Positions 41,363 through 50,639 of a DNA stretch of 64,000 bases are shown piece by piece (within the stretch, counting starts at the first letter, position 1; every line of letters starts with the position of its first letter). The stretch is from Polychytrium aggregatum. Its lineage: Eukaryota; Chytridiomycota; Chytridiomycetes; Polychytriales. The position numbers and the translations under genes were made by a program. Location: assembly GCF_025602895.1 (NCBI RefSeq), contig NW_026516252.1, forward strand, positions 1-64,000. The letters are read 5' to 3'. The notes below the pieces were generated by a model. It saw only the letters and a program-made list of their open reading frames with translations, did no database searches and was not told the origin of the DNA.

Positions 41363-41714
41363 CTCCAGGAATGCGAGAACAGTATATGCAAAGTGAGAGT
41401 CGGCTCGGAAGTGTGGATCCATATCACAGCGACTTTGTCCAAGCTGATGCTTGAATGTCGCCCGACATCGTCTCTGACTTCAAACCAGCGACCAAGGCAG
41501 ACTTTTGTCTGTGCAATTTCATACTCAGCAAGACTTGCATGCAATTCCTCAGCCGTGGTGGGATCCGGTCGACTCCGAGGCCACTGTGACGGCATCCAAC
41601 CAAGCAGAACCGTGTTTCCAGACGGTGGAATGTTTGCTGGCGGATAACTCGTTGGTCGGACTCGCTCATAGACCGTTGACTCGCACGATTGGCCTTCACA
41701 CTGCTCTAGTTATG
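41363..41714 (-). pseudogene. Unknown open frame cut by the LINE poly-A
   Basis: A minus-strand frame of about 117 codons runs from just below a TAA near 41716 to the LINE tail at 41362. It has balanced composition with YPPANIPPSG, a W-x-x-x-x-W pattern and EELHASLAEYEI, and looks more protein-like than other frames nearby. It has no clear ATG at its start and ends artificially in the LINE. No family is recognised. It may be an exon of a gene interrupted by the LINE array, but no matching piece was found to the left. Confidence 0.35.
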
Positions 41715-41917
41715 GGACAGCAGTATTTTGTATATTGATTTATTGAATGCCAAAAGCAATATCTCTCAACTACTCTCGCTCTATCGGGACCACTTGTCAA
41801 GTCCACTTTGGACCCATGATCTCGAGGATGGGTGTGGGCGGTGCGGTTTGTCCTATGGCTTGCATGTTCAGTATCGAAATATGGTGGTTTGAGAGGAAAT
41901 CGAAAGGGAATCGGGGA

Positions 41918-43441
41918 TCAAGGCCGCTCCCCGAGGTACTCGAGTCTGTCGATGGCATCTCTGTGGCCCTGGTCGGCGGACTTGCGATACCAGAAGACGG
42001 CGGTGTCGATGTCCTCGGGGACACCCAAACCAAACTCGTAGCAGTTGCCGAGATAATCTTGTCCGTACCGATTGCCTTGTTCGGCCGAGATGCGAGACCA
42101 CTTGGCTGCCTTGGCGTGGTCCTTGGTGACTCCATATCCATTCAAGTAGCACACACCTACCCACCACTGCCCATATGGGTTGTCTTGGTTGGCCGACTTG
42201 GTGAACCACTCGAATGCCTTCCTGTGGTCTTCCGATACTCCCCATTCACGATAGAAACACATTCCAATCCACAGCTGACTGTCACTGTGGCCGTCGTTGG
42301 CGAGCTGCTCAAAAATGTCCGCTGCCTTGGTCTGGTTCGTCGGGGTACCGAATCCATTTATGAGGCAAATGGCCATCAGGTGTTTGCACAGCCAGTCCCG
42401 CTCAGATCCGAGCCGGCACAGCTCATAGAACTTGCGAGATGTAGGTGAGTCGGACCCGAAGTAGTTCCAAATCGATGCCAAACACTCATTTTCACCAAAA
42501 ATGAGACCATTCGATTGGTTCACTCGAATGATCTTGACGCCCTTCTGTTGGTCTCGCACAGTGCCCCGGCCGAGATAGTGCATCCAGCCGACCATGTGGG
42601 TGGCGATGGGCTTGATGACTGGGTTGGTGGACTGGGTGCTGACTTCATGCCAGTGGTTTAAGGCGTCGGCGTCGCTCTGTTCGACACCATGGCCGATGAA
42701 CGAGAACCATCCTCGGAGGAATACGATATGCAGTCGACCGTCTTCACTGCCTTGATCTGCGGCCTTGGAATACCACTCGATGGCTGTGTTGTAATCTTGA
42801 TCGACACCTTCGCCACTCTCATAGCATCGACCGAGGGCAATGTGAGCCTGAGGGATTCCACGGTCCGCAAGACTACGATACAGCTGGAGGGCCAGGGTGT
42901 GATCTTGATTGACTCCAATTTCGTTGAGATAACATCCGGCTAGGTGGAACTGAGCCATTGGATGTTGGCCTTCAGCAGCCTTCATCAGATGTTGGAATAT
43001 CTGCTGGTTCTTGGCATTTTCCTCAATTTCATCGTCATTTTCTGATTCTTGGTCAATCTTGGACTGCCACATCCGTGCCAGGAAGTACGAGGCCGATGCA
43101 TTGCCCTGCTCTGCCCGATCTTCCAGCCAGGATCGGTCGGCTGTGGCTTGATCCTCGCAGTGCAGCGAGAGGGCAATCTGGTCGCTTGGTGTGAGGCCGA
43201 TCCGCAGCTGTCCGTCTGGATGACACAGTACTGCCTTCTGGCACCAGGTGTGGAAGCGAGGCACCTTGGAGCTCAGGAGAGGCCGGGCTTGTTTGCACAC
43301 TCGGAGGAGGGTTGCGATGGTGGTCAGGTCGAGGGCGAGCTGGAAGCTGTCGTTGCAGCAGATGATGGTGAAGATGTCAGGGTTGTGATCGTCAATGTCC
43401 AGTCGAGCCATGTTGGTCGAATGATGGACACTGGCAGCCAT
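41918..43441 (-). CDS. Sel1-repeat protein without kinase domain
   Basis: 507 residues from ATG 43441; a second ATG at 43411 is possible. The N-terminus (residues 20-75, DIFTIICC, LATLLRVCKQAR-like) resembles an F-box-like helical module, though weakly. From about residue 145 to the end it is built of Sel1-type repeats (A-x-x-L-G-x-x-Y-x-x-G-x-G-V-x-x-D), such as HIALGRCYESGEGVDQD and KSADQGH. Such solenoids bind partner proteins, often in ER or signalling contexts. The second half matches the neighbouring kinase-Sel1 protein segment by segment (ATHMVGWMHYLGRGT, DWLCKHLMA), so the two are paralogues in divergent orientation with about 250 bp between start codons. No introns are needed. Confidence 0.88.
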   Translation of the reverse strand: MAASVHHSTNMARLDIDDHNPDIFTIICCNDSFQLALDLTTIATLLRVCKQARPLLSSKVPRFHTWCQKAVLCHPDGQLRIGLTPSDQIALSLHCEDQATADRSWLEDRAEQGNASASYFLARMWQSKIDQESENDDEIEENAKNQQIFQHLMKAAEGQHPMAQFHLAGCYLNEIGVNQDHTLALQLYRSLADRGIPQAHIALGRCYESGEGVDQDYNTAIEWYSKAADQGSEDGRLHIVFLRGWFSFIGHGVEQSDADALNHWHEVSTQSTNPVIKPIATHMVGWMHYLGRGTVRDQQKGVKIIRVNQSNGLIFGENECLASIWNYFGSDSPTSRKFYELCRLGSERDWLCKHLMAICLINGFGTPTNQTKAADIFEQLANDGHSDSQLWIGMCFYREWGVSEDHRKAFEWFTKSANQDNPYGQWWVGVCYLNGYGVTKDHAKAAKWSRISAEQGNRYGQDYLGNCYEFGLGVPEDIDTAVFWYRKSADQGHRDAIDRLEYLGERP

Positions 43442-43688
43442 GATGCGGTGCAGCGGGTTGGGATGTGATGAGAGTTGCGATGGCGATATCCAGGCGACGA
43501 GACGAAACGAGGTGGGGCGAGACGAGGTGGGTGGGATGGAACGAGAGTGGCACAGTCACCAAACCAGGAACATGGCTGGATCCACGGATCGAGTGCCAGC
43601 CAATCACTGCTTGCCATCCACATTCCAAATAAATCATCATTTCATCACTCCATCGTTCCATCCTCCAACCAATTCTATCCCTCGTAAT

Positions 43689-45674
43689 ATGGCCAGCAAG
43701 CCTTTCGTTCGACTCGTGCCCGAGCGCCCGTCCTGGCGCATCTCGCTCAGCGACATCACAGGCCGCTCAGCCAATCCCATCGGCCGTGGTGGCTTTGGCG
43801 AGGTCTTCACTGGCACATACTTTGGATCCAAGGTCGCCATCAAGCAGCTCCTTGGAAACTACAACAACCGGGAGCTTGCTGATTACAACTATGAAATCAG
43901 CATCTGGAAGCAGCTCAGCCACCCCAACATCCTTCCCCTGCTTGGCACCTGCGACCAGGACGATGACGGCAACCCGATTTCTCCCTTCATGGTCTCGCCC
44001 TTCATGCCCAACGGCACCCTCCTCAACCATGTGTCCGATGCTAATGATCATGTTCCCCTCGACGAGAAGCTCCGTCTTCTCTACCAGGTGGCTTCGGGGA
44101 TGGCCTATCTTCATGGCCGCCGCATCATCCACGGCGATCTCAAGGCAGCGAATGTCCTCCTGGACGGCTTGAACAATGCCGTCGTCACCGACTTTGGCAT
44201 GTCCCGCACCAAACACACATCTGCCTCGATGGGCCACACCCGAAATAACGGGCCGACTGGTGGTACCGAGGGCTATATGGCTCCCGAGATGCTTGACGAC
44301 GATGATCCCAGCGATACCACCATGAAGACCGACGTCTATGCATTCGCCATCACAGTGTACGAAGTCCTCAACGATGCCAAACCCGTCTGGGCCACGGCGA
44401 GCGGCCAGGCAATGAAGCCCTTCCAGATCCTGGTACAGCTCCTTCAGCACAAGAGGCCCAAGCGGATCGGTGACATCCCCGACAATGTCTGGGCCCTCAT
44501 CGAGCGCTGCTGGGCCCACGATCCTGCCGATCGTCCCTCGTTCCCCGACATCCTTGATGTCCTCCAACCTTACAACCGAGCCCCTGTACCCCAGTCCTCC
44601 TCGATCGCTGCCCCCAGTCGGGCTATCAGCGACACTGCCGTTCCCGATGTCAACAGCCGCTCCCAGCCCAGTCGATCTGGCGAGCTCTGGTTCGATGGAA
44701 TCGATTCAGTGGTCCGTCTTCCTGGCCTGCTTGTCGCTCATGCCAAGCAGGGCGATCCTGAAGCCTGCCTCGATGCTGCCAAGTTCATCTCGGATGGCCT
44801 CTTGGCCCGCCACTCGGATTGGAAGCTTGCCGCCCAGCTCTTCAAGGCCGCTGCTGACCGCGGCAACCTCGAAGCGTGTTTCAGCCTTGCCTGGCTCCAT
44901 CTCACTGGCGAGGGGATTCATCAGGACGACCGCAGCGCTCTCTGGTATTGGCAAGAAGTCAGCACCAAGTCCGGCGATCAAGCCATCAAGTCGATCGCCA
45001 CCCACATGGTCGGCTGGATGCACTATCTTGGTCGAGGTACCATCCGCGACGAACAAAAGGGCATCAGTATCATTCGGTACAATGAATCGAAGGCATTTCC
45101 TCTCGGGGAGCATGACGGTCTGGCCACATATCGTCTCACCTCGGACGATTCGCTCGCATCCCGCAAGTTCTTTGGGCTGTGCCAGTCGGGATCCGGACAG
45201 GATTGGTTGTGCAAGCATCTTATGGCTGTGTGCCTCGTCCAAGGATTCGGAACTCCCAAGGACCAGCGGCGAGCATTTGGCCTCCTTGAAGAGCTCGCCG
45301 GGCGCGGCCATAGCGACAGCCAGTTCTGGGTTGGCGAGTGCTGCTTCTGGGGCCGAGGTGTGCCGTGGAATTACTCGAGGGCTTTTGAATGGCTGAGCAA
45401 GTCGGCAGACCAAGGCAACTCGTATGGACAGTGGATGCTCGGTCGTTTCTATGCGAGTGGATGGGGAGTTGATGAGGATAAGCCCAAGGGTGCCGGGTGG
45501 TTTCGCAGGTCCGCCGAGCGGGGCAATCGCTACGGACAATACGAGCTCGGCCACTGCTACAATCGTGGTTCTGGTGTCGCTCAGAGCATCGACACTGCCG
45601 CCTTCTGGTTCCGCAAGTCCGCAGATCAAGGATTCGATGCTGCCGCCAACAGCCTCAAGGACATCGGCAAATGA
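43689..45674 (+). CDS. TKL-like protein kinase fused to Sel1 repeats
   Basis: ATG 43689 gives 661 residues; the frame is open further upstream but the earlier sequence is not protein-like. The kinase domain covers about 22-300: GRGGFGEV at 32, VAIK near 48, HGDLKAAN near 148 (HRD Arg replaced by Gly, as in many TKL-like kinases), DFG at 168, APE near 197. All catalytic residues are present. A Ser/Pro linker at about 305-340 precedes Sel1 repeats from about 370 to the end. The likely role is signalling with the Sel1 solenoid as scaffold; the substrate is unknown. It is divergently paired with the Sel1-only paralogue. Confidence 0.9.
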   Translation: MASKPFVRLVPERPSWRISLSDITGRSANPIGRGGFGEVFTGTYFGSKVAIKQLLGNYNNRELADYNYEISIWKQLSHPNILPLLGTCDQDDDGNPISPFMVSPFMPNGTLLNHVSDANDHVPLDEKLRLLYQVASGMAYLHGRRIIHGDLKAANVLLDGLNNAVVTDFGMSRTKHTSASMGHTRNNGPTGGTEGYMAPEMLDDDDPSDTTMKTDVYAFAITVYEVLNDAKPVWATASGQAMKPFQILVQLLQHKRPKRIGDIPDNVWALIERCWAHDPADRPSFPDILDVLQPYNRAPVPQSSSIAAPSRAISDTAVPDVNSRSQPSRSGELWFDGIDSVVRLPGLLVAHAKQGDPEACLDAAKFISDGLLARHSDWKLAAQLFKAAADRGNLEACFSLAWLHLTGEGIHQDDRSALWYWQEVSTKSGDQAIKSIATHMVGWMHYLGRGTIRDEQKGISIIRYNESKAFPLGEHDGLATYRLTSDDSLASRKFFGLCQSGSGQDWLCKHLMAVCLVQGFGTPKDQRRAFGLLEELAGRGHSDSQFWVGECCFWGRGVPWNYSRAFEWLSKSADQGNSYGQWMLGRFYASGWGVDEDKPKGAGWFRRSAERGNRYGQYELGHCYNRGSGVAQSIDTAAFWFRKSADQGFDAAANSLKDIGK

Positions 45675-46670
45675 TCCAAAGCCGTGTCTTCTCACAGGGC
45701 GTCTGCTGCGAGCAGCCATGATGATGCATGCAAGCGGAATCCTCAATCGATCGCGTCGCCCGACTCCAAGACCACCACTTGGTCGTTGTTGGCCGGGTGT
45801 GCGATATGATTCAACTCTGCCGTGTCCTTTGCCCGAACGAGACGATGTGTCGCATCTATTACTCAACACGCCTATGAAACAGCGACTACTCTGGCTCGTT
45901 TGTTTTGGATGGCCTATATCAGCGCCACCGGCCGTGGTCGAGCAGGCGGCGCCAGTGCGGACTGCAGCCTCACTCCCACCCGCTGTTCCCTGGCTTGCGT
46001 GCATGGGGCTGCACCCACCTTCCTTGACCCTGCGCTCGCCTGGCCTGTTTCTGGTCACGCCGGCGCCGGCAACCACCCCGCTGCACCACAGGACGCCGCG
46101 CAACAGCCGTGGGGCCGATGCACATGGACAGCAGGCCTTGTCTGTGGCGGTGCCCCAGACCCCAGAGCCAGGACGTCCAAGGAGAGCCGATGGTTGACGG
46201 GATCAGCTGAGCGCGGGCTGGTGAGGCGCTCTTTCAGCACCACCGCCGCACTCGCAACTGCGACAACAGCGACACAGCGACATCACCCTGTTGAAGACAT
46301 GTCCCGAAGTGCCCTCTCACCGGCTCCACCCAGGTCTCCAGCCTGGTCTCCAGCCTGGTCTCCAGCCTGGTCTCCAGCCTGGTCTCCACCCAAAGTTGCC
46401 TCGTCCCCACTCTCACATCCGCCCACATGCCTGTCCACATGTCTGCCCACATGCTTGCCTTCCACCCCACGTCCTCTTGTCCCATTCCTCCGTCGCCCTC
46501 CGCCACTTTGCCTCCCTTCCCGGCGCCCAATCCGCTCCTTCTGGCGAGAGTTCCATGGATCTGCGCCCATCCAACGCTCCCGCCACACCCTTGTCGCTGG
46601 CTTGGGTTCTGCTGGACGCTCTTCCGGTCCGCTCGGCGAGAGTCCGAGGACGACGCCGGCCTGCCTGCGC
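45675..46670. other. Intergenic, no supported gene
   Basis: Long frames exist here on both strands but are Pro/Arg/Ala-rich and overlap in several phases, as expected for GC-rich spacer. The only structure noticed is a 12-bp tandem repeat at 46330-46389. Confidence 0.5.
46330..46389. repeat. 12-bp minisatellite AGCCTGGTCTCC
   Basis: About five units of AGCCTGGTCTCC, the first and last slightly changed. It lies about 360 bp upstream of the dioxygenase-family gene. Confidence 0.85.
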
Positions 46671-46677
46671 TATAAAG
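46671..46677 (+). promoter_or_regulatory. TATA box of the PhyH-family gene
   Basis: TATAAAG, 74 bp upstream of the ATG at 46745. Confidence 0.65.
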
Positions 46678-46744
46678 CGGGGCGGCTGCCTCCGTCCTCG
46701 CTGCATCGCCATCACAGGCTCCTCAACACACGCACTCCTCCGCC

Positions 46745-47879
46745 ATGGCTTCCATCCACGAACAACTCGAGACCAAGGGCTACGTCATCATCGACAACCT
46801 CATCCCCGAGGACCTCTTCAACTCCCTCGTCGAGGCTGCCGATCGTGTCATCGCCAAGGGCCGCAACTCTGAGTGGCGCGAGAGGTACGTCCTGCATCCG
46901 CTGACGCAGCCCAACGATCCGCCATCCCCGAGCGGGATCACCATGCGCCCCTGCCTTCGAACAACCAATTTGCCTTCGGTCTTGTAACGGTTTCCGTGCT
47001 CACACCCGCTCCACAGACGCACCGTCGGCAAGCAGTTCCCTCCCTGGCCCAAGGACGAGGCCATCTATGACATCTGGGCCATCCAGCACGTCATGCACCC
47101 CGATCTCGGCGAGCCCGTCTTTGCCCAATACTATGCCTCCGAGCCCATGCTGAAGACCATCACTGAGCTCCTTGAGGTTCCCCGCGATCAGCTGCAGCTT
47201 GGTATGTCTCGCATCCGCAACTGGCTGCTGGTACTGTCGCCATCCGTGCTGCGTTTCGCATCTTCCCATTTCCATGCTGATCCCGCCTCGCCTCGCTCAC
47301 CTCCCAACAGAGCTCTTCAACCTGCTGATCAACCCCGTCGACAACGAGTTTGCCCTCACTTGGCACCGCGACTGCATCGAGGTCAACGTTTCCGAGGAAG
47401 TCGAGCAGGAGCGCCTCAAGATCCCCCACTATGGCACCCAGTGGAACACTGCCCTCTATGACGACTCGTGCTTCATCTTTGTCCCCGGCTCGCACAACCG
47501 CCTCCGCACCCCCGAGGAGCGCCGTGTCAACATCGAGGAGCCCTACGGCCACATGCCCGGCGAGGTTGTCCTCCACCTCAAGCCCGGCCAGACCGTCTTC
47601 TACAACAACAACCTCCTGCATCGTGCTCACTACCCCAAGGGCGTCAAGCGTGCTTCTCTGCACGGCTCCATGGGCATCACCAGCGGCGGCCCCACCCGCG
47701 CCCAGAACATCCTGCAACATGGCCTCGACTGGATCAAGTCCGACCGCTTCCGCGCCACCCTCCCCCCTGCCGCCCTCCCTCTGCACGACAACCTGCTCCG
47801 TCTTGCCGAGGCCCGCAAGGACGTCAAGCTCGAGTACGACCACCCCAACGACGGCTTTGCCGTCAAGAACGAGGCCTAA
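46745..47879 (+). CDS. Phytanoyl-CoA dioxygenase (PhyH) family protein
   Basis: Three exons: 46745-46884, 47017-47201 and 47311-47879, with introns GTACGT...ACAG and GTATGT...ACAG. The joined length is 894 nt, 297 residues plus stop. The PhyH family are Fe(II)/2-oxoglutarate oxygenases of the cupin fold. The metal-binding H-x-D is at about 126-128 (TWHRDC), the distal His near 211-214 (LLHRAHYP), followed by a Lys/Arg (VKRASLHG) suited to binding 2-oxoglutarate. The protein is near the usual family length. No signal peptide or C-terminal peroxisomal SKL is seen, so a cytosolic enzyme acting on an unknown small substrate fits better than peroxisomal phytanate oxidation. Confidence 0.9.
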
Positions 47880-48358
47880 ACTCTGCAAACTGCTGCTGTC
47901 AAGTCGATTGTGATCGGCCACTGGTAGGGTGCCTTCTGTGAGAAACATATCCAATATTTCCTGCGCAGGACCGGGCACATATGTATTGAGTTTGTCGTGC
48001 ACCATACTGTGTCGGCCTGCTTCGTTTTGTTCATATACTCGCAAATATACGACTATACACACAACCCGAGCGAATTGGCCATGGCACGTCAAGTCTGCGA
48101 CCAATCCTATGTTGACTCATCTACGCCGAGTGGCTGCGAGTCCTGTGAACGAGGCACAAAGCCGTGGGCTCCATGATCGTTGGATGGACATGGTTGGAAT
48201 GAGTGGATGCGCACAGAAGCTGTATTGTATTGTCAAGATTACAACCCCGCTAACTTGAAGCGAAGGCGTCACAGACAAAGTATTTTCATAGGAGATCAGA
48301 AACCCATCACAAGCGGTGCACTAATGGACAGGGACACAGTTTTGAAAGGTCAGCCAGG
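47880..48358. other. Shared 3' intergenic region of convergent genes
   Basis: 479 bp between the stop codons of two convergent genes. AT-rich patches near 47990-48060 could hold polyadenylation signals for both. No gene is seen. Confidence 0.5.
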
Positions 48359-50549
48359 CTAGTAGGGGTAGGGAGTGGGCTTGGGGGCAACGTGAGTGAA
48401 CAAGTTGCTGTTGTAGGCGGTAGCGATCTTGCAGTAGTCGGTGTTGTCGTTGGAGGGGAAGTGAGCGCCAACGGTAGTGTTGAGAGGAGAGCCGTTGTGG
48501 CCGGTGAGGGACTCGCCAGGGAAACAGCACTCATAAGTCTTTTGAGCGGGAGAATCAAGGTTGGCGTCGCACCACTCTGTGCGGAAGACAGTTTCCTCCT
48601 GGTTGCCGAGATAGGAGAGATCGGCAGCGGCAATCTGGAGCTCGTTGATGAGGGTGGTGCGGAAACGTTCGAGACGAGCAGCGGTCTTGACGGCATCGTA
48701 AGCAGGAGCTGCATGGTCAGACCAGTAGCGCTCGGCAAAGGCAGAGGTACGGGGGAAGACGTAGCGATCGAGGTTGTGGCGCTTGATGGTCTCGGTCCAC
48801 AAGCAAACAGAGCCTCCAATAATGGCCTTCTTGGCAGAGTCGGTCAAGCCGGCGGTGGTGTCGTAGTTGTAGATGAACGTCCAGTTGTGCCACTGGCCAG
48901 CGAAGGTTACATAGCCAGGGATATTGAGGGAACTATCGGGAACGGTACGCTCAAAAGTGCTTGAACACCAGTGGGCCGTGGGAGAACAGTCGAGGTAGTA
49001 AACGCTGGAAGGAGAGGCGATGATGTTGGTGAAGCCCTGGTCGGCAAAGTTCTGGATGGCCGAGTTGTCGCCCTGCCAGTTCCAGATGTAGGTGTCTTTG
49101 GGGATGATGTTCTGGACGTTGAAGTCGGTGACAATGTCATCCCAGGCACCGTAGTGCTTGTTGTTGGTCTCGGCAATCTGAATAAACTTGGGTTCAGCCT
49201 GAGCCATGATCTCATAGATACCATTGACATCAACAGTGTCCCAGCTGTCGGGAGTGGTGCCATAGACACGGTAGTTGAACTCATCGTGGCCAAAGTGAAC
49301 AATGGGGTCCTCGAACCAGGCACCAACCTCAGCAACAAGCTGACCGTAGAAATCAATGGCAGCCTGGTTGGTCAGATCGATCTGGCCGCAGGGAGGCTCA
49401 TCGCACCACTGGGTGCCCCACCAGACAACACCGTTGGAGGCGTTGTTGGCATCGCCGTTGCGTCCATCCCAAGGCGAGTGGTTGAGACCCACAACGAAGG
49501 AAGGATCGGCAGCAGCAAAGACGGCATTATGGCCGATAGCTTCAAGTTCGGGAATGACACGGACGTTGCGCTGGAAGGCATACTGGACGAGCTCACGAAC
49601 ATCTTCCTCGCTGTAAACCTTGGGGTTGCCATTAGCATCCTTGAAAGCCGTGGCCTTGAGCTGGGGGTACGAGGGCCAGTCGATGGGGAAGGACTGAGAG
49701 TCAAATAAGTGCCAGTGGAAGACGTTGATCTTGGAGTAGGCCAGGCCGTCGATGATACGCTTGATGTCCTCGATAGGGAAGAAGGTACGGGCAGTGTCGA
49801 GCATGAAGCCACGGTAGGGATAGGCGGGAGCGTCGTTGACGGTGGCAGCAACGACCTGGCCACTGCTGGTGACGAGCTGGGAGAGGGTCTGGAGGGCGTA
49901 GATGGCGCCGACCTGGGTGTTGGCTGTTGTGTGGGAGTGGGAGTGGGATTGTGCAGTTGATGGCAGGGACAGTGAATGGGACAGTATCAAGGTCAGTGAG
50001 TGCGACATACACATCAGGGTCGGTGAGTGCGACAGTATCAAGGTCGGTGAGTGCGACATACACATCATGGTGAGCGTGACATGGCCGCGGTCAAGGACGT
50101 GGACAATCAGATCGTGCATCGCAGGACAATCGATCATGAGCCACATCTCATCCATCCTGATCAGAGTGCATCGCCGTGGCACACAACTCACCCTTGACGT
50201 TGACACCGCTCGAGCTCACATCGAGGGTGTACGATTCATCGGCACCGACGAGGTCCTTGGCGGCAAATCCCTCATCCTTGGCAATCGAGACAGTGACCTT
50301 GAGCGAGTTCTTGGCCTTGGAGGCAGAGAAGCGCGAGCGGGCCGAGGCCTGGAGACGGCCAAAGGCAGCAACAACGTTCTCGTTGTTCTGGCTGTTGTCA
50401 GCGAGAGTGAAGCCATGGGCGCTGATGAGGGCCTTCTTGTCGGTGACCTGGGCGGGGTAGGGCCAGAGGTAGTCGCCGGCAGCGTGGGACTGGGCAGCGA
50501 CGGCACCGGCAAAGGCAAAGACGGCAGCAGCGGCTCTGAATGAGACCAT
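48359..50549 (-). CDS. Secreted beta-N-acetylhexosaminidase, GH20
   Basis: Two exons on the minus strand, 50549-50192 and 49923-48359, joined in phase across a 268-bp GTGAGT...ACAG intron: 1,923 nt, 640 residues. A signal peptide covers about residues 1-20 (MVSFRAAAAVFAFAGAVAA). The GH20 N-terminal alpha-beta domain is followed by the catalytic barrel starting near YRGFMLDTAR. The acid pair Asp-Glu is in HFGHDEFN near residue 332; most relatives have H-x-G-G-D-E, so the second Gly is His here. Other family blocks are FHWHLFD, ELEAIGHN, WNWQGDN and CLWTETI. It should release terminal N-acetylglucosamine from chitin oligomers or glycans outside the cell, in wall remodelling or nutrition. Several Cys near the C-terminus suggest disulfides. 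Confidence 0.93.
49924..50191 (-). repeat. Minisatellite in the hexosaminidase intron
   Basis: The intron holds imperfect tandem units around GGTCGGTGAGTGCGACATAC (plus-strand sense), roughly four copies between 49985 and 50080, alternating with AGTATCAA. It explains the length of this intron compared with the 110-130-bp introns of the PhyH gene. Confidence 0.75.
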
Positions 50550-50630
50550 TGTGAGGAGTTGAGAAGAGGGGAGGGAGAGGAGCGTCGGCAGTGAGGGATG
50601 CGGACCGTCCAAGGCCGCGCGGCGATGGGG

Positions 50631-50636
50631 TTTATA
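50631..50636 (-). promoter_or_regulatory. TATA box of the GH20 gene
   Basis: TATAAA on the minus strand, about 82 bp upstream of the ATG at 50549. Confidence 0.65.
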
Positions 50637-50639
50637 TGC

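Noticed and set aside
44706-46103. 465-codon minus-strand frame
   Set aside because: Antisense of the kinase-Sel1 gene and GC-rich spacer; the plus strand has the domain evidence.
45822-46904. 360-codon plus-strand frame with W-S-P-A repeats
   Set aside because: The repeat comes from the 12-bp minisatellite and the frame runs into the PhyH exon in the wrong phase.
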